A stretch of DNA of 34,360 bases from Mogibacterium sp. (GCA_017505405.1 JAFVPI010000013.1:1-34360); one strand, 5' to 3'. Shown: positions 7,396 to 15,760, numbered from the stretch's first letter. The notes: generated from the sequence alone by a model not told the origin. Made by a program: numbers and translations.

Positions 7396-8073
7396 CTAAT
7401 CGATGTATTCAAGTATTTCCTTGACGCGTTCGCCGATCCACTCGGACAGCGCGATGATCCCTTCGCCTGTCGCGGCCGATACCATGAACACCGGCGCTTC
7501 AGGAGCGCACTCAGCCACGTTCTGCTTGAATTTCTCAGGGCTGAAGTCGAACACCTCCATGGCGTCGATCTTGTTGACGACCACCACGTCAGCCTTAGTG
7601 AACATCAGAGGATACTTGAGCGGCTTATCATCGCCTTCAGGCACCGACAGTATCACGAGGTTGATCTGAGCTCCTGTGTCGAATTCAGCAGGGCAGACCA
7701 GGTTGCCTACATTTTCAAGAATGACCACATCGAGATCCTGTGAATTGATCTCGCGGAGAGCCTGACGGCTCATGTCTGCGTCAAGGTGGCACATGCCGCC
7801 CGTATGGAGCTGCACTGCAGGGATGCCTGCATCCAGCATGGTCCTTGTGTCGACGTCGCCATCGATGTCAGCCTCGAGGACTCCCACCCTGCAGAGCAGT
7901 CTGAGCTGCTCAACAAGTCTGAGGATCGTCGAAGTCTTGCCGGATCCCGGCGAACTCATTACATTTATATATACAGTTTTCTCTTCTGCGAGTTCCTCAC
8001 GCAGCTTATCCGCATCCGCGTCATTGTCCGCAAGGATGCTTTCCTTCAGATCTATGATCCTTACTTCTTCCAT
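7396..8073 (-). CDS. hypB: HypB-family GTPase, first copy (canonical Cys-His metal site)
   Basis: 225 residues, ATG at 8073 behind AGGAAG. Motifs: P-loop SPGSGKTS (41-48), EADIDGD (67-73, switch region), the metal site Cys95-His96 in GGMCHLD, Cys127 in ENVGNLVCPAE, and NKID (167-170). The family inserts nickel into [NiFe]-hydrogenase with HypA and dimerises on GTP binding. It is the first gene of the minus-strand run that continues through the second hypB, the flavoprotein and the ATC hydrolase-like gene. A function outside hydrogenase maturation is possible because no hydrogenase gene is nearby. Confidence 0.9.
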   Translation of the reverse strand: MEEVRIIDLKESILADNDADADKLREELAEEKTVYINVMSSPGSGKTSTILRLVEQLRLLCRVGVLEADIDGDVDTRTMLDAGIPAVQLHTGGMCHLDADMSRQALREINSQDLDVVILENVGNLVCPAEFDTGAQINLVILSVPEGDDKPLKYPLMFTKADVVVVNKIDAMEVFDFSPEKFKQNVAECAPEAPVFMVSAATGEGIIALSEWIGERVKEILEYID

Positions 8074-8192
8074 TCCATTATCTTCCTTTCTATATATTCA
8101 GCCCCGTGTCCTCTCTCAAAAGTTACATGTAAAATAACAGATCAAAAAATTTAACTTTTTTTTAAAGTCCTCACGGAGCGTGTATTTAACCA

Positions 8193-8355
8193 GGAGCAAA
8201 GCTCCAACAAGCTCGCTTGATTGGAGCGAGCGACGCCGTTAACAGACGCCGGGAGCTTCAGCTCCTGAGAGCGTCGGTCGGGGATTGTTACCCGCCACCG
8301 ACGGTCGAAGATGGACCCCGCCGCCTACAAAGGCGGGGGACTTTCGGCGTCTGTT
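8193..8355. other. Structured GC-rich element in the hypB / acyl-CoA synthetase intergenic region
   Basis: The 414-bp gap 8074-8487 holds no gene. An 11-bp inverted repeat, AACAGACGCCG (8241-8251) with CGGCGTCTGTT (8345-8355), closes a domain with three internal hairpins: GGGAGCTTCAGCTCC near 8251-8265, CGTCGGT/ACCGACG (8272-8278/8297-8303) and CCCCGCC/GGCGGGG (8316-8322/8332-8338). Two more hairpins precede it: GGAGCAAAGCTCC at 8193-8205 and GCTCGC/GCGAGC at 8211-8231. The layout is that of a multibranched RNA or a non-autonomous repeat element. I do not recognise a known riboswitch. Confidence 0.55.
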
Positions 8356-8376
8356 ATATGCTCTCGTATGATTATG

Positions 8377-8385
8377 TGATATAAT
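8377..8385 (+). promoter_or_regulatory. Extended -10 promoter (TGATATAAT) for the acyl-CoA synthetase gene
   Basis: A perfect TATAAT at 8380-8385 is preceded by TG one base upstream, an extended -10 motif. There is no good -35 at the usual distance. It lies about 100 bp before the start at 8488 and just after the structured element. Confidence 0.55.
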
Positions 8386-8487
8386 ATTGTTTCGTAAACT
8401 ACATTATATGACTAAGTTTCAATTAATGCACGAATTATATAGAAACAAAGCTGTCAGCGCAAGCAGGCAGCGAATCGGGACACTTTT

Positions 8488-10329
8488 ATGAGCAGAAAAT
8501 ATACAGACGCAGAATACAGAAATATCAAGAGGCGTGAGCGCGAGGTCATCGAGCAGATGCTCGCAGATCTTAAGAAGTCCAAGGACAAGCGCTACCTCTT
8601 CAAGGACAAGCACGTCGTGACTGATCTCAAGGACATGCTCAACTACAGCGCAGATGAGCATCCTGACCTTCCGCTCTTCATGCAGAAGTATAAACCGAAT
8701 CAGCCGTTCAGGGAGATCAGCTTCCGCCAGGCGCGCGAGGATGTGAATGCGATCGGCACCGGCCTTCTTGAGCTCGGTCTCGAAGACAGACACATCGGTC
8801 TCATCGGCCGCAACTCGTCAGAGTGGGGCGAATCCTACCTCGCTATAGTAGGCGGAGTCGGAGTCGTGGTCCCTCTTGACAGGGAGCTTAACGAGAGCGA
8901 GCTGACGCAGCTCACCATCAAGGGCGAACTCGAAGCTGTCATCACGGTCAACAACAAGTACTACGAGATCTTCAAGCGCATCAAGGCAGGCGGCGAAACC
9001 AATCTGAGATTCGTCATCAACGCCGACATGGAAGAGGACGAAGATGCTGAAGCCGGTCTCATCTCCTGGAAGAAGCTGCGCGAGAAAGGCCGCCACATGG
9101 TCTGGGACGGAGACCGCCGCTACGTCGACGCACAGGTAGTCAATACCGACCTCGCAGCGATCATATTCACATCGGGCACAACTGGCGTGGCCAAGGGCGT
9201 AATGCTCTCGCACCGCAACCTGATGCTCGACACCATGCTCGTGCAGTCGATGTTCGAAGCGCGTCCTAAGGACATCTGCTTCTCCGTGCTGCCTATGCAT
9301 CACTGCTACGAATGCACCGCGACCTTCCTCAGCTGCGTATACAGCGGAGCAACTGTCGCGTTCAGCCGCGGACTCAAATACATCCGCAAGGACATCCTCG
9401 AGGTAAGACCGACCATCATGCTGGCCGTGCCTGCAATCATCGAGAACTTCCACAATAAGATAAGACGCTCGGTCGCAGACAAGCTGAGCGAAAAGCAGAT
9501 GAAGGTGTTCGAGCTCATGGACCGCGAAGCGAGCCGCTTCAAAGTAAGGCTTCCTAAGTCTGTCAGAAAGGACATCGAGGCAGTTTTCGGAGGCAGGATG
9601 CATACGATAATCTCGGGCGGCGCCCCTATAGACGGAGCGATACTCGACTCGTTCTGCAACTTAGGCTTCGACGCCATCCAGGGCTACGGCCTTTCAGAGT
9701 GCGCTCCTATCGTCGCTCTGAATCCTGCAAAGCGCAAGTACATGAAAAACTCTTCGGCCGGTCACATCATGCCGTTCACGGAGTGCAAGATCCTCGATGC
9801 GGACAGCAACGGCATCGGCGAGATCTGCTTCCGCGGACCGCAGGTAATGATGGGCTACTACAAGGATCCTGAGAATACCGCCGCAGTGCTTGATGAAGAA
9901 GGCTGGTTCCACACCGGCGACATCGGTTATCTCGACCGCGACAATTACGTGTTCATCACGGGCCGCAAGAAGAACGTCATCATCGCCAACAACGGCAAGA
10001 ACGTTTTCCCGGAGGAGCTCGAAAGCTATATTCTGGCATTGCCTATCGTTTCTGAGTGCATGGTATGGGGCGGCGACCGCGACCCTAACTCGCAGTGGAA
10101 CGGTATACATGCCACGATCAGACTCGATAAGGAAGCTCTTGAGAGGAAGCTTGGACCGGACTACACACCTGAGCAGGCTGAAGCACTGATCGAGGCGGCA
10201 GTCGACAAGATCAACAGCGACCTGCCGAGGTTCAAGAGGATCGCACACGTGATAGTGCGCAACCGCGATTTCGACAAGACCACGACAAATAAAATAAGAC
10301 GCTTCGTTGAGGACAACAAGCGCGCATAA
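8488..10329 (+). CDS. Long-chain fatty acyl-CoA synthetase (AMP-forming)
   Basis: 613 residues of the ANL adenylating superfamily. It has the phosphate-binding loop FTSGTTGVAKG (227-237), the GYGLSECAP motif of the A5 region near 398, GWFHTGDIGYLD near 476-487 carrying the ribose-binding Asp, and the hinge GRKKN just after. The C-terminal lysine region reads FDKTTTNKIRR near the end. It should activate a fatty acid with ATP and CoA through an acyl-adenylate at the membrane surface. The N-terminal 50 residues are charged and predicted helical. A weak GGGA lies before the ATG. It stands alone on the plus strand with its own promoter and terminator. The exact chain length of the substrate cannot be told. 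Confidence 0.9.
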   Translation: MSRKYTDAEYRNIKRREREVIEQMLADLKKSKDKRYLFKDKHVVTDLKDMLNYSADEHPDLPLFMQKYKPNQPFREISFRQAREDVNAIGTGLLELGLEDRHIGLIGRNSSEWGESYLAIVGGVGVVVPLDRELNESELTQLTIKGELEAVITVNNKYYEIFKRIKAGGETNLRFVINADMEEDEDAEAGLISWKKLREKGRHMVWDGDRRYVDAQVVNTDLAAIIFTSGTTGVAKGVMLSHRNLMLDTMLVQSMFEARPKDICFSVLPMHHCYECTATFLSCVYSGATVAFSRGLKYIRKDILEVRPTIMLAVPAIIENFHNKIRRSVADKLSEKQMKVFELMDREASRFKVRLPKSVRKDIEAVFGGRMHTIISGGAPIDGAILDSFCNLGFDAIQGYGLSECAPIVALNPAKRKYMKNSSAGHIMPFTECKILDADSNGIGEICFRGPQVMMGYYKDPENTAAVLDEEGWFHTGDIGYLDRDNYVFITGRKKNVIIANNGKNVFPEELESYILALPIVSECMVWGGDRDPNSQWNGIHATIRLDKEALERKLGPDYTPEQAEALIEAAVDKINSDLPRFKRIAHVIVRNRDFDKTTTNKIRRFVEDNKRA

Positions 10330-10330
10330 C

Positions 10331-10370
10331 AAAAAAGTATCCGGAGCCCGAAAGCTCCGGATTTTTTATT
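10331..10370. terminator. Bidirectional intrinsic terminator between convergent genes
   Basis: ATCCGGAGC (10339-10347) pairs perfectly with GCTCCGGAT (10354-10362) around CCGAAA. A six-A run precedes the stem and a T run follows it, so it can stop transcription from both the acyl-CoA synthetase gene and the converging secreted-protein gene. Confidence 0.9.
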
Positions 10371-10388
10371 TGCTTATCATGCTGATCA

Positions 10389-11504
10389 TCATGGCACCCA
10401 GGCGTATGTAGTAGTGGTTATCCACGGGCTGTATTCTGAAGCAGTGCTCCCGCCGCCGCTTCCGACCGCCATGACCTTATACCAGTACTTTTTGCCGCGT
10501 TTCATCTTGCTGTTTGTATAGGATGTGTCCGTTGTAGACGCGATCTTTTTCCACTTTCCGCTGTCCGGCCTTCTGTATATGTCATAGCGGTCAGCCTGAG
10601 GCACCGCATTCCATACCAGAGTGCCCTTCCCGCCCTTTGCATACTTAAGCGAAGTATGCGGACGGTCAAGCTGTGTTTTAGCGCTTACCACACCGCTCCA
10701 GTGCGACTTGCCGTTTTTGTCAACTGCCGCTACTTTATAGTAGTAGGTCTTTCCGGCTTCCGCAGCAGTGTCCTTATATGAGCAGACGTCTGTTTCTGCG
10801 ACACATGAATACTCCCCGCCTTTTGATGCCGAGCGGTATACTCTGTACTTCTCCGCGCCTGAAGTTTTTGTCCAGACTACCCTTGCGGTCCCGTCCGTAA
10901 CAGTATTGGCCGATGCGATCTTCGGAGTGCTGTAGTGGCGGTACGAATTGATCTTCACTATAAAGTGCAGATAGCTGTATTTTGATTTCTTGTAGTGATA
11001 GAAATTGACGAAATCCTTAACTGTTCCATGACGGTAATGCACTACATTGTCGTGGTTCCAGTTGCAGTCGGCCCACCAGACCTCATTCGCAGTCACCTTG
11101 AACAGGATTATCGCGTGCGAAAGCGTTCCGTTCTCGTACTTCGCCTGTCCGAGCACCAGCTTTGTGCCCGCCTTGCAGCCCTTGCACTTCGCCAGAAAGT
11201 TCTTCTCGTTGAAGCGCAGTCCGTAGTAGTTTATCTCTTTCATCGAGGATGAGAAGGTCTTCCTCACCGAATTGCTCCAGCGGCCGCAGAGTGCTCCCTT
11301 TTTAGCCAGCCTGGTATCGCACTTCCAGACGCCCTGAACATAGTCAACGTACGATGCCTCAAGTGAGCCAGGCTCATAAATGTCCTCTCCGCAGTATGTA
11401 TTATGCTCGTAGTGGCACGGAGGCAGCGCATAGGACTGCACCGGGGCAGCGCAGAACGCGATCAGTATCAAAAGAATAACGCTTAAGTGAAATTTTCTCT
11501 TCAT
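10389..11504 (-). CDS. Secreted papain-like/CHAP-like peptidase candidate with two fibronectin type III domains
   Basis: 371 residues. The N-terminus has a Sec signal peptide: KRK, a hydrophobic core (about 8-20) and cleavage near the residue-20s. The middle domain (about 30-185) has Cys73 in ALCGRWSN, His130 in LSHAIILF and WADCNWN (144-150, Asp146/Asn148). This spacing and order match a papain/CHAP-type Cys-His-Asn/Asp active site, but the similarity is weak and I call it by pattern only. Two FnIII-like repeats follow (about 192-281 and 282-367), each with a YRVYR or YDIYR strand and a KxYYYKV or KYWYKV strand. It is likely extracellular or wall-associated. No good Shine-Dalgarno precedes the ATG, which lies just past the pta terminator, so expression may be weak or the start misplaced. 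Confidence 0.65.
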   Translation of the reverse strand: MKRKFHLSVILLILIAFCAAPVQSYALPPCHYEHNTYCGEDIYEPGSLEASYVDYVQGVWKCDTRLAKKGALCGRWSNSVRKTFSSSMKEINYYGLRFNEKNFLAKCKGCKAGTKLVLGQAKYENGTLSHAIILFKVTANEVWWADCNWNHDNVVHYRHGTVKDFVNFYHYKKSKYSYLHFIVKINSYRHYSTPKIASANTVTDGTARVVWTKTSGAEKYRVYRSASKGGEYSCVAETDVCSYKDTAAEAGKTYYYKVAAVDKNGKSHWSGVVSAKTQLDRPHTSLKYAKGGKGTLVWNAVPQADRYDIYRRPDSGKWKKIASTTDTSYTNSKMKRGKKYWYKVMAVGSGGGSTASEYSPWITTTTYAWVP

Positions 11505-11523
11505 ATCTAAAAAACAGTCAACA

Positions 11524-11558
11524 AAACAGACCGGCGCTGTTTTTGCAACGGTCTGTTT
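11524..11558 (-). terminator. Intrinsic terminator of pta
   Basis: On the minus strand, AAACAGACCG pairs with CGGTCTGTTT (stem 11549-11558 with 11524-11533), and a TGTTGACTGTTTTTT tail follows. It lies 10 bp beyond the pta stop and just upstream of the secreted-protein gene. Confidence 0.8.
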
Positions 11559-11567
11559 ATGGATTTA

Positions 11568-12578
11568 CTAGAGTGCAGCAGTGATAATTGACATCTTGTA
11601 GACTTCTTCAGCATCGCAGCCTCTGGAGAGGTCGTTGATCGGAGCATTGAGTCCGAGCAGGATAGGTCCGTAAGCAGCGTAGCCGCCGAGTCTCTGAGCG
11701 ATCTTGTAGCCGATGTTGCCTGCCTCGATGATAGGGAATACGAATGTGTTTGCATAACCTGCAACAGGCGATCCAGGGAACTTCAGCTGGCCTACTGTAG
11801 GCGATACGGCAGCGTCGAACTGCATCTCACCGTCGATAGCCATGTCAGGATTGAGCTCCTTGGCGATCTTTGTAGCCTCTGCCGAGAGAGCAACAGTGTT
11901 GCCCTTGCCGGATCCCTTTGTGGAGAAGCTGAGCATTGCAACCTTAGGATCGATTCCGAAAGTCCTTGCGCATTTCTCGATCTCTACTGCTACCTCAGCG
12001 AGCTTCTGAGCGCCTGTGAATGTAACATTTCCTTCTTTGTCCTTGCTGTCCTCGTACGAGAGGTTTACAGCGCAGTCGCCCATAGCGATCGTTCTGAGGT
12101 TCTCGTCTCCGCCCTCTCTTGTGAGGATGAAGCAGGAGCTTACGAGGTGAGCGCCCGGTTTTGTCTTAACGAGCTGAAGTGCAGGACGGATCGTGTCAGC
12201 TGTTGAGTATGTAGCTCCGCCGAGCAGGCAGTCAGCCTTGCCCATCTTTACGAGCATTGTGCCGAAGTAGTTACCTTTCTTAAGAGCGGCAGCGCATTCT
12301 TCTTCAGTCATTTTGCCCTTTCTGAGAGCTACCATGGTCTCAACCATCTCAGCCATTCCGTCGTACTTTTCAGGATCGATAATCTCAGCCTTGCTGATGT
12401 CGAATCCCTTCTCAGCTGCTGCAGCCTTGATCTCATCTTCATTGCCGACGAGCACTACGCCCATGAGATCCTCAGCAAGAAGTCTTGCTGCTGCCTCCTG
12501 GATGCGGGCATCCGAACCTTCTGTAAAAACGATCTTCTTTGGCTCTGCTTTAACTTTTTCGATCAGTTTGTCAAACAT
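11568..12578 (-). CDS. pta: Phosphate acetyltransferase
   Basis: 336 residues, the usual size of short (class I/EutD-like) Pta enzymes, from the ATG at 12578 behind GGAG; a longer frame has no ribosome binding site. It begins MFDKLIEKV and has IVFTEGSDARIQEAAARLL (about 17-35). Family stretches GGATYSTADTIRPALQLV, LSFSTKGSGKG and the C-terminal GLNAPINDLSRGC are all present. It converts acetyl-CoA and phosphate to acetyl-phosphate and CoA; with acetate kinase (not in the window) this gives ATP by substrate-level phosphorylation, standard in fermentative anaerobes. Codon choice near this gene (many GCC, CTT, GAG) suggests high expression. It is monocistronic, with its own terminator. Confidence 0.95.
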   Translation of the reverse strand: MFDKLIEKVKAEPKKIVFTEGSDARIQEAAARLLAEDLMGVVLVGNEDEIKAAAAEKGFDISKAEIIDPEKYDGMAEMVETMVALRKGKMTEEECAAALKKGNYFGTMLVKMGKADCLLGGATYSTADTIRPALQLVKTKPGAHLVSSCFILTREGGDENLRTIAMGDCAVNLSYEDSKDKEGNVTFTGAQKLAEVAVEIEKCARTFGIDPKVAMLSFSTKGSGKGNTVALSAEATKIAKELNPDMAIDGEMQFDAAVSPTVGQLKFPGSPVAGYANTFVFPIIEAGNIGYKIAQRLGGYAAYGPILLGLNAPINDLSRGCDAEEVYKMSIITAAL

Positions 12579-12671
12579 GTCTTGTCTCCGTATTTTAAAT
12601 TCATTTGAGCAATAGGAAATAATCGCGGGGATGCGGCAGCACTTTTGCCGGCTTGCCCCCTTTACACTGCA

Positions 12672-12680
12672 ATTGTACCA
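12672..12680 (-). promoter_or_regulatory. Possible extended -10 promoter of pta
   Basis: Read on the minus strand this is TGGTACAAT, a TGn-extended -10 with five of six consensus bases. It lies about 95 bp upstream of the pta ATG. There is no clear -35. Confidence 0.4.
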
Positions 12681-12798
12681 TATCCTTGCCAATTCGTGGC
12701 GATGTGAAGTATACTTTTTGCAAATCAGTATAACGGTGAAAACAAAGTCCGCGTTACCGGAGCGGGATGCGGTCCGGCGCGGCCTCCACGATGGAAAG

Positions 12799-13989
12799 AT
12801 GGCTAAGAAAATAATATTAGGAATCAGCGGAGGCATCTCCGCCTACAAATCCGTATACATCGCAAGCGGCCTCAAGAAGAAGGGCTACGACGTACACGTC
12901 ATAATGACTGATGGCGCTGCAAAGTTTGTCACTCCTCTTACCTTCGAGACCATGAGCGGCAACAAGGTGGTCACCGACGTATTCGATCCTGCCAATGAGA
13001 CTCCTACCGAGCACATAACACTCGGCCAGTCTGCCGACCTCGTGCTGATCGCTCCTGCTACGGGAAACACCATAGCCAAGCTTGCGAACGGAATAGCAGA
13101 CAATATGCTGACTACGACAATGCTGGCATGCACCTGCCCTGTTCTCATCTCGCCGGCAATGAATACCGCGATGTTCGAGAACCCGGCTACACAGGCTAAC
13201 CTCGAGACGCTGCGAGAGAGAGGTTTCGTCATCATCGAGCCGGCTGAAGGAATGCTGGCATGCGGCGTAGAGGGCAAAGGCAAGATGCCGGAGCCAGACG
13301 TGCTGATCGGCTATGTTGAGCAGTGGGCTTCGAAGGAGAAAGACATGGCGGGTCTCAAGGTGCTGGTAACAGCCGGCCCTACCCAGGAAGCGATCGACCC
13401 GGTGCGCTACATCACGAACCACTCAAGCGGCAAGATGGGCTACGCGATCGCGCGCATGGCCGCAAGGCGCGGAGCTGAAGTAACTCTCGTCTCCGGCAGG
13501 ACAGCTCTGCCGAAGGAACCGTTCGTAGAGACTGTAGACGTGCTGAGCGCGCAGGATATGTTCGATGCGGTGACATCACGTGCGCCTGAGATGGATATAA
13601 TCATCAAGGCGGCGGCCGTCGCGGACTACAGACCGGCGGAAGTCGCTACCGAAAAAATCAAGAAGAGCGATGCCGCCTCCGGCCGCAGTATAGAGCTCGA
13701 GCCTACACAGGACATCCTCGGATACCTCGGCGAGCACCGCAGGGAAGGTCAGTTCCTATGCGGATTCGCGATGGAGACGCAGAACCTCCTCGAGAACGCG
13801 GCAAAGAAGCTGGTCAAGAAGAACGTGAACATGATCTGCGCCAACAGCCTTAAGACAAAAGGCGCAGGCTTCGCAGGCGACACCAACGTGATCACCGTGC
13901 TGACCAGAGAGGGCATGAAGCAGCTTCCGCTGATGAGCAAGCTCGAGGCAGCAGATGCGATCCTCGACGAGATAATGGCCAGCAGATAG
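12799..13989 (+). CDS. coaBC: Bifunctional phosphopantothenoylcysteine decarboxylase / phosphopantothenate-cysteine ligase
   Basis: 396 residues from the ATG at 12799 (MAKKIILGI). The N-terminal CoaC flavoprotein half (1-180) has GGISAYK (11-17), the His72 region EHITLGQ, the FMN-contacting SPAMNTAMF (118-126) and the flexible flap with Cys155 in MLACGVEGKGKMPEP. The CoaB half (from about 186) starts VLVTAGPTQEAIDPVR and has ITNHSSGKMG, the usual nucleotide- and dimer-site motif. It makes 4'-phosphopantetheine from phosphopantothenate, cysteine and CTP in CoA biosynthesis. The upstream region is short and shared divergently with pta. The Shine-Dalgarno is weak. Confidence 0.95.
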   Translation: MAKKIILGISGGISAYKSVYIASGLKKKGYDVHVIMTDGAAKFVTPLTFETMSGNKVVTDVFDPANETPTEHITLGQSADLVLIAPATGNTIAKLANGIADNMLTTTMLACTCPVLISPAMNTAMFENPATQANLETLRERGFVIIEPAEGMLACGVEGKGKMPEPDVLIGYVEQWASKEKDMAGLKVLVTAGPTQEAIDPVRYITNHSSGKMGYAIARMAARRGAEVTLVSGRTALPKEPFVETVDVLSAQDMFDAVTSRAPEMDIIIKAAAVADYRPAEVATEKIKKSDAASGRSIELEPTQDILGYLGEHRREGQFLCGFAMETQNLLENAAKKLVKKNVNMICANSLKTKGAGFAGDTNVITVLTREGMKQLPLMSKLEAADAILDEIMASR

Positions 13990-14007
13990 GGCTGACCATG
14001 GCTTACC

Positions 14008-14068
14008 GAAGGTCTCCGCTTTAGAGAGATCCGAAAGAGGCCTTCGAGAGATCTGAAAGAGGCCTTCG
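14008..14068 (+). repeat. Tandem 22-bp direct repeats downstream of coaBC
   Basis: GAGAGATCCGAAAGAGGCCTTC at 14024-14045 is repeated at 14046-14067 with one change, and a decayed third copy follows near 14070-14090. CGAAGG (14008-14013) can also pair with CCTTCG (14041-14046). The 358-bp gap 13990-14347 holds only this repeat, the terminator at 14191 and AT-rich inverted repeats near 14268-14329. No gene is seen in it. Confidence 0.6.
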
Positions 14069-14190
14069 AATATCTCCTGAAAAGGACTTTTCAAAAAATT
14101 GTTAAAAAAACAAGCGTAAAAATTTATATGTTTAGCAATTAGGAGCCACGATCCTCGAAATTGAAGCAATAACAGCTGCACACAACGAAA

Positions 14191-14242
14191 ACAACTTGAC
14201 AATAACCATGATCTCGCGGGTTATCGTCAAGTTGTCTTTGTT
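14191..14242. terminator. Bidirectional terminator between coaBC and nfnB
   Basis: ACAACTTGACAATAACC (14191-14207) pairs with GGTTATCGTCAAGTTGT (14219-14235), a 17-bp stem with one mismatch. TCTTTGTTTTTT follows on the plus strand and TTTTCGTT on the minus strand, so it serves both converging genes. Confidence 0.85.
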
Positions 14243-14347
14243 TTTTGTGAAACTATCTCTGAGATTTGCTAAATATATAAATTCCGGAGCCCGAATATTT
14301 AGCAAAAATTTTTAAACTCCTATTTTTGCAGAAATGAAGCAAGGATC

Positions 14348-15760
14348 CTATTTACTGCTGAGGTATTTGTCTATTGAAGCTGCTGCGAGTTTGCCGGCGC
14401 CCATGGCCGAGATTACTGTAGCAGCTCCTGTTACTGCGTCACCGCCGGCATATACTGCCTCGCGGCTGGTCAGTCCGTCCTCGTTTACTACGAAGCCGCC
14501 CTTGCGGTTTACTTCGAGGCCCTTGGTCGTGTTCTTGATCAGCGGGTTCGGTCTTGTGCCGAGTGCCATGATGACAGCGTCAACATCGAGTTCGAACTCG
14601 CTTCCCTCTACTGGGATAGGTCTCCTTCTGCCGGATGCATCAGGCTCTCCGAGCTCCATCTTGATGCAGCGGATCCCCTTTACGAATCCGTTCTTAGGAT
14701 CTCTCGGATCGTCCGGATTGTTGTATCCGAGGATCTCAACAGGGTTGTTCAGCAGTCTGAAATCGATGCCTTCCTCGATAGCGTGCTCGACTTCCTCTTT
14801 CCTTGCAGGAAGCTCTTCCATCGATCTTCTGTATACGATGTATACGTGCTCCGCTCCGAGTCTCAGCGCAGTACGCGCAGCGTCCATCGCTACGTTTCCG
14901 CCGCCTACTACTGCTACCTTGCCGCCCTTCATGATAGGCGTCTTAGGGTCGTCCAGGTATGCCTTCATGAGGTTCGATCTTGTCAGGTATTCGTTTGCCG
15001 AGAACACTCCCTTGAGCGATTCGCCCGGGATGTTCATGAACATCGGCAGACCTGCTCCGGAGCCGATGAACACTGCCTCGAATCCCATCTCATCGAAGAG
15101 CTCGTCTACTGTCAGTGTCTTTCCGATGATGACGTTTGTCTCGATGTCCACGTCGAGGTCCTTGAGGCCTTCTACTTCCCTTGCCACGATGGCCTTCGGG
15201 AGCCTGAACTCAGGGATACCGTATACCAGTACTCCGCCTGCCGTGTGCAGTGCTTCGTATACTGTTACCTTGTAGCCCTTCTTTGCCAGGTCGCCTGCGC
15301 AGGTAAGTCCCGCAGGACCGGAGCCTACGATGGCTACCTTGTGGCCGTTGCTCTCAGGAGCTACAGCCTTCTCTGTTGCATTCGCATTATGCCAGTCAGC
15401 CGCGAATCTCTCGAGACGTCCGATGCCTACAGGCTCAAACTTGATGCCCATCGTGCACTTAGCTTCGCACTGCGTCTCCTGCGGACATACTCTTCCGCAT
15501 ACTGCAGGGAGAGTCGATGTCGCATTGATGATCTGGTATGCGCCTTCCCAGTCGCCTTCCTTCGCCTTCATGATGAAGTCAGGGATGTTGACATTCACAG
15601 GGCAGCCTGCAACGCATGGCTTGTTCTTGCAGTTGAGGCATCTCTGCGCTTCTGCGATAGCTATCTCTTCTGTATATCCGAGGGCTACCTCGCTGAAATT
15701 ATGCGCGCGGACCTGAGGGTCCTGTGACGGCATTTCATGTTTCTTAGGATCAAGTGCCAT
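14348..15760 (-). CDS. nfnB: NfnB: NADPH-dependent glutamate-synthase-like subunit of bifurcating transhydrogenase
   Basis: 470 residues, ATG behind GGGGGAAG. The N-terminal [4Fe-4S] domain has Cys41, 44, 49 and 53 (CLNCKNKPCVAGC) and Cys88, 92, 98 and 102. The FAD motif VGSGPAG is at 145-151, and the NADPH motif VVGGGNVAMDAA is in the middle of the protein. With NfnA it forms NADH-dependent reduced ferredoxin:NADP+ oxidoreductase, which couples NADPH, NAD+ and ferredoxin by flavin-based electron bifurcation. The protein alone could be annotated as the small subunit of glutamate synthase (gltD), but its linkage to the NfnA-type gene 18 bp upstream makes Nfn the better call. The complex is cytoplasmic. 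Confidence 0.92.
   Translation of the reverse strand: MALDPKKHEMPSQDPQVRAHNFSEVALGYTEEIAIAEAQRCLNCKNKPCVAGCPVNVNIPDFIMKAKEGDWEGAYQIINATSTLPAVCGRVCPQETQCEAKCTMGIKFEPVGIGRLERFAADWHNANATEKAVAPESNGHKVAIVGSGPAGLTCAGDLAKKGYKVTVYEALHTAGGVLVYGIPEFRLPKAIVAREVEGLKDLDVDIETNVIIGKTLTVDELFDEMGFEAVFIGSGAGLPMFMNIPGESLKGVFSANEYLTRSNLMKAYLDDPKTPIMKGGKVAVVGGGNVAMDAARTALRLGAEHVYIVYRRSMEELPARKEEVEHAIEEGIDFRLLNNPVEILGYNNPDDPRDPKNGFVKGIRCIKMELGEPDASGRRRPIPVEGSEFELDVDAVIMALGTRPNPLIKNTTKGLEVNRKGGFVVNEDGLTSREAVYAGGDAVTGAATVISAMGAGKLAAASIDKYLSSK

Noticed and set aside
8818-9603. Minus-strand frame opposite the acyl-CoA synthetase gene
   Set aside because: Composition typical of an antisense frame, and the plus-strand gene has all ANL motifs.
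14008-14090. Possible CRISPR array
   Set aside because: Repeats are adjacent with no spacers, only two clear copies, and no cas genes.
14334-15275. Plus-strand frame of 313 codons opposite nfnB
   Set aside because: Shadow frame caused by codon bias; Ser/Thr/Pro-rich, no ribosome binding site, and lies wholly inside nfnB.
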